DNA of 64,000 nt from UBA8524 sp964215915 (GCA_964215915.1 CAXPEB010000027.1:36995-100994), one strand, 5' to 3'. Shown: positions 34,298 through 43,785, counted from the first letter of the stretch. Program-made: numbers and translations. Notes: generated by a model not told the origin, from the sequence alone.

Positions 34298-35046
34298 TAA
34301 AAGGTGTTGCGGTTGCGCTTGTTCCAGTACCGGATCATAAAATAACCGATGAGCATGCCTCCGAGGTGAGCAAAGTGCGCCACATTGTCGCCGGGGTTAT
34401 TTTGGATGCCCAGGAAAAGTTCTATGGCTCCATATCCCATAACGAAATACTTGGCCTTGATCGGTATGGCAAAATAAAGGTAGATGTAGGTATTGGGAAA
34501 GAGCATGCCGAAAGCCAGCAACACCCCGAATACGGCACCGGAGGCACCTACCACAGGCCCATTGAGAGTAGCATTAAGCTTGGCCAGGGCCGGGTCCGTG
34601 AAGTTCTTGCCCTCTTCCCAGGCCTTCCAGCCTTCGTTTTTCACCAGCTCAAGGCCTTCCGGACTAAGTGCCTGGGATAGATGCCACACATCGTACATTT
34701 TGGTGAGGTTGAAGATCACGGCCGCCCCTATACCCGTTACCAGGTAATAGAGCAGGAAGCGTTTGGGTCCCCATACATTTTCCAGCACCGACCCGAACAT
34801 CCAGAGTGCAAACATGTTCGAAAAAATATGGGCCAGTCCGCCATGCATAAACATGTGCGTTACGATCTGGTGAGGCATAAAAAAATGGGAGGTCCAGTAA
34901 TGGAGTCCCAGGTATCGTGTCAGGTCTATCCCGAATTTCCCTCCAAGCAGGAAGGTGGCCACGAAGAAGAGGCCATTGATAATAAGCAGGTTCTTAACTA
35001 CCGGAGGTAGGTAATTGAAATGCCCGAACCGGAATTGTTGATTCAT
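34294..35046 (-). CDS. Rhomboid family intramembrane serine protease
   Basis: 250 residues, six membrane helices. HGGLAHIFSNMFALWMFGS gives the conserved His-Asn element, VVGASGAVFGVLLAFG the GxSG serine, and HFAHLGGMLIGYFMIRYW the catalytic His. It has a larger loop than usual between helices 2 and 4 (about residues 130-165, SPEGLELVKNEGWKAWEEGK). Its ATG overlaps the mutL stop as TAATG and its own stop overlaps the next rhomboid gene. All catalytic residues are present. Confidence 0.94.
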   Translation of the reverse strand: MNQQFRFGHFNYLPPVVKNLLIINGLFFVATFLLGGKFGIDLTRYLGLHYWTSHFFMPHQIVTHMFMHGGLAHIFSNMFALWMFGSVLENVWGPKRFLLYYLVTGIGAAVIFNLTKMYDVWHLSQALSPEGLELVKNEGWKAWEEGKNFTDPALAKLNATLNGPVVGASGAVFGVLLAFGMLFPNTYIYLYFAIPIKAKYFVMGYGAIELFLGIQNNPGDNVAHFAHLGGMLIGYFMIRYWNKRNRNTFY

Positions 35047-36872
35047 TAGCCGTTAAACAGTTTGATTAGACTTTGTTCACTCAGGCGCACAAAAACGCAT
35101 TTGCCGAAAGGAGAAATCCCGGGCTCATCGCAAACCAGGAGATCCTGCACCAGGTGCTGCATTTCTGAACCTGACAGGCTCTGGCCCTTACGCACTGCAC
35201 TTTTTCTGGCCAAAGCCCGTGCCAGATGCTCCTGTTTGTTGGTGGTATCAACCTGGGCAGAAGCCTTGTATTCTTCTATAAGCCCTTCCAGCAGTGACTT
35301 TGCCTCTGCCTTGTCTGCCGCAGCAGGCAGTCCGTTTATGATATAGCTGTTACTGCCAAAGGCGTTGATATCAAAGCCAAGATGTCGGATTTCCTCCAGG
35401 ATATCCTCCACCAGGGCTGCGTCTTTGGCAGAAAATTCGAGCACACGGGGAAAGAGTAATTGCTGAGAGGCGCTCTTCTGTTCGCGAACGGAATGCATGA
35501 ACCGCTCGAAAAGCACGCGTTGATGGGCCAGCTCCTGATCGATGATCAATACCTCACCCGAAACAGGTGCAAGCAGGTATCCTCCAAAGAGCTGCATTAC
35601 CTCCGCCACGGCTACGCGCTCTTTGGGAGCTGGGGCCTCGGTTTCCCGGAAACGGAGGTTTTCCTCCGGCCTTTTTACCTCCGGGGTGGCTTCTTCCATT
35701 CCATGAAACAGCTCCTGCCATTTCCCAAGGTTTTTCTTCTCCTGCCGGTTTTCCTCCCGAAAGGGGTTATAGCCGGGGCTTACCTTTACTTTAGGCGGAT
35801 TTGGAAATTCCGGACGGTCTGCCTGAGAATTCAACAGGTTCTGAAAAGACTGATCATCAAACAGGCCTGCTCCTCCGTCACCAAGGTGATGCTCTGCCAG
35901 TATCTTTTTGACCACCGATTTGAGCAGCGCATACAAGGTGCGCTCATCTTCAAACTTGATCTCTGTTTTGGTGGGATGGACATTGATATCGATATGGGAG
36001 GGATCCAGGTCCAGAAAAGCCACATAGGTGGCATGGTGTTCTTCGGGCAGGTAATTTTTGTATTCCTGCTGAATGGCGTGGTTGAGGTAGGGGTCCTTGA
36101 TATAGCGGCCGTTAACGATAAAATACTGGTCGCCGCGTGTACGTTTGGACAGCGCCGGAGCGCCCAGGAACAAGCGGTAATCTGCCGCCGGAGAATGCTC
36201 TTCCCCATAAAAAAGGTCTTCTTCCTTACATCCTAAAATCTCGGCAATTCTTTGTGACAGGCTTCCTGCTTTGAGGTCGTACACGCAGTGGTCATTATGG
36301 TGCAGGCGAAAGCCGACCTCCGGGTTGGGCATGGCCACCCGGATAAAATCATCCACAATATGCCGAAACTCCACAGCATTGGATTTCAGGAAATTCCTTC
36401 TTGCCGGGATATTGAAAAAAAGATTCTTAACGGAGATGCTCGTGCCTTCGGGAGCCACACAACTTTCCTGTTTTTTCACCTCCGAGCCTTCAATCTGAAT
36501 GTAGGTGCCCACTTCATCCGTAGCCTGCCGGGTCTTCATTTCCACCTGGGCCACCGCTGCAACAGAGGCCAGTGCCTCACCACGAAACCCAAAGGAACGA
36601 ATCTGAAAGAGGTCTTCGGCCTTCTTTATTTTTGAGGTTGCATGCCGTTCCCAACATATTCGGGCGTCCAGGGGGTTCATGCCCTTTCCGTCATCAATGA
36701 CACGAATAAGGGTTCGCCCGGCATCTTTTACGAACAAATCAATTTTTTTTGCCCCGGCATCAATGGCATTTTCCATCAACTCTTTTACAACAGAGGCCGG
36801 TCGTTGAATGACCTCCCCAGCGGCAATCTGATTTGCGATGGAGTCGGGAAGTACCGAAATGATGTTTCCCAT
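35046..36872 (-). CDS. mutL: DNA mismatch repair protein MutL
   Basis: 608 residues. The GHKL ATPase N-terminus is complete: KELMENAIDAGA (about 29-40), DDGKGM, RHATSKI, RSFGFRGEAL. The transducer domain follows to about 330, then a proline- and charge-rich linker, then the dimerisation domain (about 410-608). The endonuclease motifs of the C-terminal domain are degenerate: DQHA(x)2E(x)4E reads DQELAHQRVLFE at 445-456, and CPHGRP reads SPFGKC at 587-592. It should therefore couple MutS to downstream factors without nicking. TAATG overlaps on both sides join it to its neighbours. Confidence 0.96.
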   Translation of the reverse strand: MGNIISVLPDSIANQIAAGEVIQRPASVVKELMENAIDAGAKKIDLFVKDAGRTLIRVIDDGKGMNPLDARICWERHATSKIKKAEDLFQIRSFGFRGEALASVAAVAQVEMKTRQATDEVGTYIQIEGSEVKKQESCVAPEGTSISVKNLFFNIPARRNFLKSNAVEFRHIVDDFIRVAMPNPEVGFRLHHNDHCVYDLKAGSLSQRIAEILGCKEEDLFYGEEHSPAADYRLFLGAPALSKRTRGDQYFIVNGRYIKDPYLNHAIQQEYKNYLPEEHHATYVAFLDLDPSHIDINVHPTKTEIKFEDERTLYALLKSVVKKILAEHHLGDGGAGLFDDQSFQNLLNSQADRPEFPNPPKVKVSPGYNPFREENRQEKKNLGKWQELFHGMEEATPEVKRPEENLRFRETEAPAPKERVAVAEVMQLFGGYLLAPVSGEVLIIDQELAHQRVLFERFMHSVREQKSASQQLLFPRVLEFSAKDAALVEDILEEIRHLGFDINAFGSNSYIINGLPAAADKAEAKSLLEGLIEEYKASAQVDTTNKQEHLARALARKSAVRKGQSLSGSEMQHLVQDLLVCDEPGISPFGKCVFVRLSEQSLIKLFNG

Positions 36873-37141
36873 TAACTAAAGAAAAAATACCAGGCCAGAA
36901 AAGAAAAGGAAATGATCAACATCATTAGCAGGCGGCGGCTTTCCTTATTGCTTTTGGAAACCCGGTTCGACCTTCCCCAACTTTCCTTCAATGACCCTCT
37001 GCGAATCTTGGTGCCCTGAATACTTCCCCCGTCTTCAAGCTTCCCGACGCGCTCCATAAGATCTTCCTTAGCCTCGTCGTAATAGATGGGAGTATAGTTG
37101 AATTGCTTGTGACGCGGTAATTTTATTAACAGTCGAATCAT
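36872..37141 (-). CDS. Small protein with C-terminal membrane anchor, upstream of mutL
   Basis: 89 residues from ATG at 37139-37141; the longer open frame upstream overlaps the divergent gene's promoter and is rejected. The start MIRLLIKLPRHKQFNYTPIY is followed by YYDEAKEDLMERVG, a basic middle, and one C-terminal helix (LLMMLIISFSFLAWYFFFS), so it is a tail-anchored protein facing the cytoplasm. Function not recognised. An exact TATCTTTG box lies 21 bases upstream, making it the first gene of the run with mutL, two rhomboids and the EEP protein. Confidence 0.75.
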   Translation of the reverse strand: MIRLLIKLPRHKQFNYTPIYYDEAKEDLMERVGKLEDGGSIQGTKIRRGSLKESWGRSNRVSKSNKESRRLLMMLIISFSFLAWYFFFS

Positions 37142-37162
37142 ACTCGTCTCGAAAGCGTCCTT

Positions 37163-37170
37163 CAAAGATA
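37163..37170 (-). promoter_or_regulatory. -7 promoter box of the mutL run
   Basis: TATCTTTG on the minus strand, an exact TAnnTTTG match 21 bases before the ATG at 37141. Confidence 0.6.
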
Positions 37171-37199
37171 GCGTTTTCTTATTGTATTTTCGCTTCGAT

Positions 37200-40130
37200 A
37201 TGCCGCGCTTAACCCTTCTGTTTCCGCTGTTTTCCTTCCTTCTGGCCCTGCCCTGGCAAGCCAGGGCGCAGGTATACACCTTTCCTGAAAATGACTGGGT
37301 GGATTCCGTATACGAGAGTCTTAGTCCGGAAGGTCGTATTGCCCAACTGATCATGGCGGCAGCATATTCCAGTCCGGAGAAGGATAATGAAACGGAATTG
37401 CAGGAATTGCTTCAGCGTTACCCACTCGGAGGCGTAATCTTTTTCAAGGGCAGCCCGCAACGTCAGGCTGAAATGCAGAACAGGCTCCAGGAACAGGTTT
37501 CGGTTCCGCTCTGGGTTGGTATCGATGCCGAATGGGGGCTCAATATGCGCCTTGACAGTACGATCAAATACCCGCGACAGATGGCCCTGGCCGCTTTTGA
37601 CGACGACAGCCTGATCTATGAAATGGGCAGAGAGATCGGCCGGCAATGCAAACGTCTGGGCATCCATGTGAACTTTGCTCCGGTGGCAGATGTCAACAAT
37701 AACCCCAACAACCCGGTTATCAATGACCGTAGCTTCGGGGAACAAAAAACGGTAGTGGCCCGCAAAGCCCTGGCTTACATGCGTGGATTGCAAGACGAGG
37801 GTGTTATTGCCTGTATCAAACACTATCCGGGGCACGGAGATACCGAAACCGATTCTCACCAGGACCTGCCGGTATTGAAGTTTCCATACGAACGGCTTGA
37901 TTCTCTGGAACTATATCCTTTCCGGTACCTTATCGATTCAGGGGCTATGAGTGTAATGAGCGCTCACCTCTATATCTCCACACTTGACCCCATGCCTAAC
38001 CAGGCTTCCTCATTATCACAGAGAATCATCAAATACAAACTACTTGATTCTCTTGGATTTAAAGGAATTGTATTTACGGATGCCCTTAACATGAAGGGAG
38101 TCAGTAAATATTTCAAGCCCGGGGAACTGGAAGTAAGGGCTTTGCTTGCCGGTAATGACGTGCTGTTGTTTCCAGAAAACATCCCGGCATCCATCCGAAA
38201 AATCCGGGAAGCCCTGGACAGCTGCTTGTTAGACAGCGTGGCTTTTGAGCATTCGGTAAAAAAAGTGCTGGCTGCCAAATACGTTACGGGGGCCTGGAAG
38301 AAAACACGAATCGATACGCAAAATCTGGTTCAGGACCTCAATAACGGTCATGCCAAAGAAATACTCCACGAAGCCAGCGCCCGGCAGCTCACCCTGGTGG
38401 AAAAAGAGAAAAAGAGTATTCCGCTTCCGCAGAACAAAAAGATTGCCTGCGTGGCTATTGGTGACCAATCCTGGAATGCGTTTCACCGCATGATGAACAA
38501 TTACGGGCGTTATGAATTCTTTGGCATCGACCGGGATGCGGGAGAGTTGGCTTTCCGTCAGCTGAGGGACTACCTGAAACAGGAAGACTATGATCTGGTT
38601 GTAGTCAGTCTCCACAACACCAACAGGCTTAAAAGCAAAATGTACGGCCTTTCCGAAAAAGGGGTTCAGTTAGTGAAGGAAGTTAGCCGTTTTTCAGAGG
38701 TCGTTCTTGTCAGCTTCGGAATACCATACAACCTGCAGTATTTTGATGAACAGGACAATATCCTTGTCGCCTATCAGGACATTGATATCAATATGGAAAA
38801 AGCGGCTATGGCTCTGCACGGAGCCATTCCCCTGGAAGGCCGCTTGCCGGTAACCGTTGACAAAAACTTTGAGTATGGCGAAGGAATCTCTCAACAGGCA
38901 GACAGCAGTTTGCTTCGTTATTCTCTTCCGGAAATGCGTAAACTGCATAGTGAATCCTTTCTACGCATCGATTCTGCCGTGCAGTTCGCCCTGGATAAAA
39001 AAATCTTCCCGGGTTGTCAGGTTCTTGTTTCACTCAAGGGTGAGGTAATCTATTCCAAATCATTCGGTTTCAGCGACTACTCAAACAACACGCCTGTACA
39101 GAGTTCTTCTTTGTATGACATCGCTTCGGTAACCAAAGTAGCCGCCACCACACTAGCGGTCATGCATTTGTATGATGACGGAAAAATCGACCTGAACAAA
39201 AAAGCCTCCCATTATCTGAAAGAGTTGCGGAAAAGCAATAAAGAGGATATCACCCTCCGTGAATTACTGACCCACACGGCTGGTTTGAAGAGCTGGATCC
39301 CCTTCTATATAAAAACCCTCACTCCCCAGGATTATGGCACCCTGTACAGTTCATGCAGAGATGAAGAATATACCATTCCCATTGCCGCCAATATGTACGG
39401 GCATCATTCCCTTGAAGATTCCGTCTGGAAATGGATACGGGAAAGCGAACGGGGTAAAAAGGGTGAATACCTGTATTCGGACCTCAGCTTTTATATCCTG
39501 CAGAAGGTGGTAGAGAAAGTGAGCCGCATGCCCATGAACGAATACCTGGAAAAGCATATATACCGTCCACTGGCTTTGGGAAATACGGCTTTCAGACCTA
39601 CTGAGAAATTCCCGAAATCACGCATCATACCTACCGAAAACGACACCCTGTTCCGGCAACAGTTGATACAGGGTTTTGTGCATGACCCGGGTGCCGCCAT
39701 GTTAGGGGGGGTAGCCGGCAATGCCGGTTTGTTCAGTAACGCAAATGATCTTGCCGTATTGATGCAGGTGTTGCTGAACGGGGGACAGTACAACGGGAAA
39801 CGCCTTTTCCGCGAAGAGACCATAACGCTTTTTACTGCATACGCTTTGCCGGGTAAGGCACGACGCGGACTGGGATTTGACAAACCGGAAACAGATCCCA
39901 ACAAAGGCACTCCCTGCTCCAAATGCTGCAGCGCCCTGTCTTTCGGGCATAGTGGCTTCACCGGAACCTATATTTGGGTAGACCCGCAATACGAGTTGGT
40001 ATATGTCTTTCTCAGCAACCGTGTTCACCCCGACGCTTCCAACAATCAGATCAGCAAGCTTAACGTACGAACCAATATCCAGGATATGATTTACCAAATA
40101 CTCGGTGTTCCCTGCGAAATTAATGAGTAA
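37200..40130 (+). CDS. Glycoside hydrolase family 3 (NagZ-like) fused to a serine beta-lactamase-fold domain
   Basis: 976 residues from ATG at 37200. Signal peptide LLFPLFSFLLALPWQARAQ. The GH3 domain (about 30-370) has the NagZ signature KHYPGHGDTETDSHQDLP with the catalytic His, and FTDALNMKG with the nucleophile Asp. A GH3 C-terminal domain follows (about 390-560). The last 390 residues are a class C beta-lactamase/DD-peptidase fold: SVTKVAAT with the SxxK serine, YSDLSFYIL in the YxN position and HSGFTGT in the KTG position. The fusion suggests periplasmic muropeptide hydrolysis and transpeptidase-like or esterase action in one chain. Such fusions occur in Bacteroidota. Confidence 0.93.
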   Translation: MPRLTLLFPLFSFLLALPWQARAQVYTFPENDWVDSVYESLSPEGRIAQLIMAAAYSSPEKDNETELQELLQRYPLGGVIFFKGSPQRQAEMQNRLQEQVSVPLWVGIDAEWGLNMRLDSTIKYPRQMALAAFDDDSLIYEMGREIGRQCKRLGIHVNFAPVADVNNNPNNPVINDRSFGEQKTVVARKALAYMRGLQDEGVIACIKHYPGHGDTETDSHQDLPVLKFPYERLDSLELYPFRYLIDSGAMSVMSAHLYISTLDPMPNQASSLSQRIIKYKLLDSLGFKGIVFTDALNMKGVSKYFKPGELEVRALLAGNDVLLFPENIPASIRKIREALDSCLLDSVAFEHSVKKVLAAKYVTGAWKKTRIDTQNLVQDLNNGHAKEILHEASARQLTLVEKEKKSIPLPQNKKIACVAIGDQSWNAFHRMMNNYGRYEFFGIDRDAGELAFRQLRDYLKQEDYDLVVVSLHNTNRLKSKMYGLSEKGVQLVKEVSRFSEVVLVSFGIPYNLQYFDEQDNILVAYQDIDINMEKAAMALHGAIPLEGRLPVTVDKNFEYGEGISQQADSSLLRYSLPEMRKLHSESFLRIDSAVQFALDKKIFPGCQVLVSLKGEVIYSKSFGFSDYSNNTPVQSSSLYDIASVTKVAATTLAVMHLYDDGKIDLNKKASHYLKELRKSNKEDITLRELLTHTAGLKSWIPFYIKTLTPQDYGTLYSSCRDEEYTIPIAANMYGHHSLEDSVWKWIRESERGKKGEYLYSDLSFYILQKVVEKVSRMPMNEYLEKHIYRPLALGNTAFRPTEKFPKSRIIPTENDTLFRQQLIQGFVHDPGAAMLGGVAGNAGLFSNANDLAVLMQVLLNGGQYNGKRLFREETITLFTAYALPGKARRGLGFDKPETDPNKGTPCSKCCSALSFGHSGFTGTYIWVDPQYELVYVFLSNRVHPDASNNQISKLNVRTNIQDMIYQILGVPCEINE

Positions 40131-41283
40131 GCATTCGAACCCTATAGCCCGTTTCTTACGTTTAATGCCCGTGAAAGCAGGCTTACTCATGGGATTGCTA
40201 TGCCTTTTCCTCAAGGCTCATGGACAAGCCGGAGAGCGTTGGTTCTTTACTTTCGGGCCTTCCGTCAGTGTTTCTCCTACTTTTGAAGGAGGAAGAACAA
40301 GTGTCAGCCTGCCCGATGTTACAGGATCCCACCATATACAAGGTATGTTTAGCCCGTTGTGGGGATTTCCTAATCCGCAATACTCGCGCTTGCAGAACCT
40401 GGGGCGGAAAATTCACCTGGGGTTTCAGTATGAGCGCTTCTTCAGCCGAAAATTTGCCGTGGTAACCGGACTGGAACTGGGTGCCCGGGGGTATATCATC
40501 AAATCCGATTTCAGCAATGACCTCCTGGTAAGCTACCGCACCGTTCAGCTTCCTCTGCAGGTGAGCTTCAGCCCGTTTCCCGGAAACTTCTGGGCTTTCC
40601 GTCAGAATGTCGGGATCCGTCTTATGTACGCTTCCTCCATTCCGGAAAGAATAGAACGAAATATTGAGATCTGGCAGAAAAAAAGCATCACCCCGCAATT
40701 GTATTTCGGGCTTGAGCTAATTCACCATTCCTTTTCAGCCCCATTCAGCTTTGAAGTAGGATACAGCCATGGATTCTATAATGTGGTTCGGCATGGATAC
40801 CTGGGACTTGACTATGTTAACCCGGTTCCCATACGCAGCACCGGGTCGGCGTTTAACTTCACCGTTAAGTACCTGTTTAAAGAAAAAATCTTCCCTGCGA
40901 AAGCCACGCCTGTGGATATCACCACGCCGGACATTTACGATCAGATGGCGTACCGCAATGTCAAAGACCCCGTGGAAATACAGGTTGGCAGCGATACCAT
41001 TCTTCTTTGCCTGCATGATGACCAAACGGTTGACGGGGACAGTGTGGCTATCGAATTCAATCAACGAATCATTCAAAAGGGTCTTCTGATCCAAAGGCAG
41101 GAATACTGTTTCAACATTGTGATGAGCCAGAATGGAACCAATACACTGGTAGTCCATGCGTTAAATGAAGGCAAAATTCCTCCTAATACTTGTGTGATGC
41201 GGGTTCAGTGTGGAGACCTTGACAAGGAAGTCAGGCTGAAATCAGACATGAACAATTCCGGGGCAATACGCTTTTACCGTTAA
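40123..41283 (+). CDS. Outer-membrane-type protein, beta-barrel with C-terminal beta domain
   Basis: 386 residues from ATG at 40123, overlapping the fusion gene by 8 bases; an ATG at 40165 is also possible. Signal peptide VKAGLLMGLLCLFLKAHGQ. Residues about 30-270 alternate aromatic and polar strands as in 8-stranded barrels (HLGFQYERFFSRKFAVVTGLELG). The C-terminal 110 residues form a separate beta domain (ILLCLHDDQTVDGDSVAIEF, ending GAIRFYR), a module seen at the ends of secreted Bacteroidota proteins. Function unknown; linked by overlap to the peptidoglycan-acting fusion. Confidence 0.78.
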   Translation: MSKHSNPIARFLRLMPVKAGLLMGLLCLFLKAHGQAGERWFFTFGPSVSVSPTFEGGRTSVSLPDVTGSHHIQGMFSPLWGFPNPQYSRLQNLGRKIHLGFQYERFFSRKFAVVTGLELGARGYIIKSDFSNDLLVSYRTVQLPLQVSFSPFPGNFWAFRQNVGIRLMYASSIPERIERNIEIWQKKSITPQLYFGLELIHHSFSAPFSFEVGYSHGFYNVVRHGYLGLDYVNPVPIRSTGSAFNFTVKYLFKEKIFPAKATPVDITTPDIYDQMAYRNVKDPVEIQVGSDTILLCLHDDQTVDGDSVAIEFNQRIIQKGLLIQRQEYCFNIVMSQNGTNTLVVHALNEGKIPPNTCVMRVQCGDLDKEVRLKSDMNNSGAIRFYR

Positions 41284-41942
41284 TCGTAGCATTCCATAAG
41301 CATGAGCTTCCCGGATTCATAGCGTATCTCCACCCATCCGTTTTCATCCACACGGTTACTGCTCCCGGTGCGTACTCCGGGCTCAAGATCGAGCTGTTCC
41401 AACGGGAATACCAGCCCACTGCTCCATACTGCCTTTACCTGGCCAAAGGGAATCAGGGAGAGGTTCGTGCCGGGGGCGTATTTCTTTTTGAATGAAGGAG
41501 GCAGAGGAAATAGCCTGGAGTAATCATCCAGCATTACCAGCTTGATTTGCCGCTCGTATTTGAAAAGGGTCATAAAGTTGTTGGCGGTATGGTCCGCTCT
41601 TCGGCCGGTTGCCCAGACAAGATTTGCCGCTTCGTACCCTTCCTGAATTAACCATTCAATGGCCTTTTCAAGGTCTGTTTTATTTTGATCCGGGGTATGG
41701 ATGACGCGAATGGGCTGCTGCCTTTGGGTGATTGCATCCAGATCCTGCACCCCGTCAAAGTCACCGAGGAGTACATCGATCTTGATACCCAATTCCTCCA
41801 CACGGTTTGCAGCCCCGTCGAGCACAATTACCGTAGGACTCCACTCCAGGAGTTCTCCGAGTAATTCCAGGGAGCAGGATTCCCCGTTGGCAATAACCAG
41901 GGCAGGTTCCTGTTTTTCCCTAACTACATGATGGGAAGACAT
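41280..41942 (-). CDS. thiN: Thiamine pyrophosphokinase
   Basis: 220 residues. The catalytic domain shows VIVLDGAANRVEELGIKIDVLLGDFDGV (with GDFD), DQNKTDLEKAIEWL (the DxxKTD substrate loop) and GRRADHTANNF. The C-terminal beta domain (about 130-215) holds thiamine: SLIPFGQVKAVWSSGLVFPLE. It makes thiamine diphosphate from thiamine and ATP; the fused E1 enzyme, among others, needs that cofactor. One base separates it from the glmS stop. Its TAA overlaps the convergent gene's TAA as TTAA. Confidence 0.92.
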   Translation of the reverse strand: MSSHHVVREKQEPALVIANGESCSLELLGELLEWSPTVIVLDGAANRVEELGIKIDVLLGDFDGVQDLDAITQRQQPIRVIHTPDQNKTDLEKAIEWLIQEGYEAANLVWATGRRADHTANNFMTLFKYERQIKLVMLDDYSRLFPLPPSFKKKYAPGTNLSLIPFGQVKAVWSSGLVFPLEQLDLEPGVRTGSSNRVDENGWVEIRYESGKLMLMECYD

Positions 41943-41943
41943 T

Positions 41944-43785
41944 TTATTCTACGGTCACCGATTTGGCGAGGTTCCGGGGCTGATCCACATTACAGCCTCT
42001 CATAACGGCAATGTGGTAAGATAACAACTGCAGGGGAATGGTGGCAAGAAGCGGGATCATGGCTTCATCGCAATCCGGGATTTCAATAACGTAATCCGCG
42101 ATATTTTTCATCATGGTATCCCCTTCAGTGGCGATAGCAATGACCTTTCCCTTGCGGGCCTTGACTTCCTGAATATTGCTCAATACCTTTTCGTAGTTGC
42201 TGTGGTTAGTAGCAATAACCACCACCGGCATCTCTTCATCAATCAACGCAATAGGACCATGTTTCATCTCCGCAGCAGGATATCCCTCTGCATGGATATA
42301 ACTGATCTCCTTAAGCTTCAGGGCTCCTTCCAGTGCTACCGGAAATCCGTACCCTCTTCCCAGGTATAAGAAGTTCTTTGCGTCCTTGAATTCCTCGGAA
42401 ATGTACTTGACAAGATCGTTGGACTCCAGGGTCTTTTCTATTTTGGAAGGAATGGTTTCCAGCTCATTCAACAGGGTGCGCACGCGTTCACGGGTAAGCG
42501 TTCCCTTGCGCTGTCCGACCGCAATGGCAATAAGGAGCAGCGCGGTAACCTGTGCCGTAAAAGCCTTTGTGGAAGCAACTCCGATTTCCGGACCAGCATG
42601 CGTATAGGCTCCGGCATGCGAAGCCCTTGGAATGGAAGCGCCTACTACATTACAAATCCCGAATATCGTAGCGCCTCTTTGTTTGGCCAATTCAATGGCG
42701 GCAAGAGTATCCGCTGTTTCACCGGATTGGGAAATGGCTACAACCACGTCGTCTTCACTTACTACGGGGTTCCGATAACGGAATTCCGAAGCATACTCTA
42801 CTTCCACCGGAATCCTGGCCAGGTCTTCAAACAGATATTCACCAACCAAAGCAGCATGCCAGGAAGTCCCACAGCCTACTATGAGAAGTCTTTTGAGGTT
42901 GACCCATTTGTTCTCATACTGCTGAACACCTGCCATTTCAACATTCTCTTCGCTTCGGTTAATCCGACCCCGGATGCTGTCGTAAACCGAGCGTGGCTGT
43001 TCGAATATTTCCTTGAGCATAAAATGCTCATAACCCCCTTTTTCAATGTTCTCCAAATGCATTTGAAGCTCATGGATATAAGGGGTCTTTATGTCGTTAT
43101 CAATGGTTTTGATCACAAGCTCTCCGTGATCAATGATTGCCAACTCGCCATCGTTCAGGTAGATGACGTTTCGGGTATACTCAATCAAAGCGGCGGCATC
43201 CGACGCGATGAAGTGTTCGTCTTTGCCGATACCGATTACCATTGGGCTTCCTTTTCTTGCTCCAATAAGCAAGTCAGGCATATCTTTATGCAGCACCACT
43301 ACGGCATACGCGCCGATAACCTGGGAAAGTGCAATCCGGACGGCCTCTTCGAAAGCGATCTCCGTATTGTTATCGAAGATGTCTTCAATGAGGTGCACCA
43401 GCACTTCGGTATCCGTATCACTTTTGAATACATGCCCCCGTTGCTCAAGCTCCACTTTGAGCGAGCTGTAATTTTCTATAATGCCATTATGGATGATGGC
43501 TATGTCCCCCTTCTGAGAAAGGTGGGGGTGTGCGTTGATGTCATTTGGTTCTCCGTGGGTGGCCCAGCGGGTATGACCGATTCCAACTGAAGATTTTAGT
43601 GATTCAGCTTGTGCAGCATATTCTTCCAGAGCACTAACTTTCCCTGCCTTTTTGTAGACCTGTATCCCTCCGTTGAGAAGTGCTACTCCCGCGCTGTCAT
43701 ATCCGCGGTATTCCAGTCTTTTTAGCCCTTTGATCAGGACCGGGAAAGCCTCCCCGGAACCTATGTATCCGACAATTCCACACAT
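41944..43785 (-). CDS. glmS: Glutamine-fructose-6-phosphate aminotransferase (isomerizing)
   Basis: 613 residues. MCGIVGYIG gives the N-terminal nucleophile Cys2 of the glutaminase domain (about 1-225), with RGYDSAGVAL and HTRWATHGEPNDINAHPH. Two SIS domains follow (about 285-420 and 460-600), with GCGTSWHAALVGEY and SQSGETADTLAA binding the sugar phosphate, and the tail ends QPRNLAKSVTVE as in all GlmS. It makes glucosamine-6-phosphate for peptidoglycan and LPS. No glmS ribozyme was seen: only 14 bases separate it from the preceding gene. Confidence 0.98.
   Translation of the reverse strand: MCGIVGYIGSGEAFPVLIKGLKRLEYRGYDSAGVALLNGGIQVYKKAGKVSALEEYAAQAESLKSSVGIGHTRWATHGEPNDINAHPHLSQKGDIAIIHNGIIENYSSLKVELEQRGHVFKSDTDTEVLVHLIEDIFDNNTEIAFEEAVRIALSQVIGAYAVVVLHKDMPDLLIGARKGSPMVIGIGKDEHFIASDAAALIEYTRNVIYLNDGELAIIDHGELVIKTIDNDIKTPYIHELQMHLENIEKGGYEHFMLKEIFEQPRSVYDSIRGRINRSEENVEMAGVQQYENKWVNLKRLLIVGCGTSWHAALVGEYLFEDLARIPVEVEYASEFRYRNPVVSEDDVVVAISQSGETADTLAAIELAKQRGATIFGICNVVGASIPRASHAGAYTHAGPEIGVASTKAFTAQVTALLLIAIAVGQRKGTLTRERVRTLLNELETIPSKIEKTLESNDLVKYISEEFKDAKNFLYLGRGYGFPVALEGALKLKEISYIHAEGYPAAEMKHGPIALIDEEMPVVVIATNHSNYEKVLSNIQEVKARKGKVIAIATEGDTMMKNIADYVIEIPDCDEAMIPLLATIPLQLLSYHIAVMRGCNVDQPRNLAKSVTVE

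Noticed and set aside
41943..41946. TPP riboswitch before thiN
   Set aside because: One base separates thiN from glmS, so there is no room; none was seen upstream of the run either.
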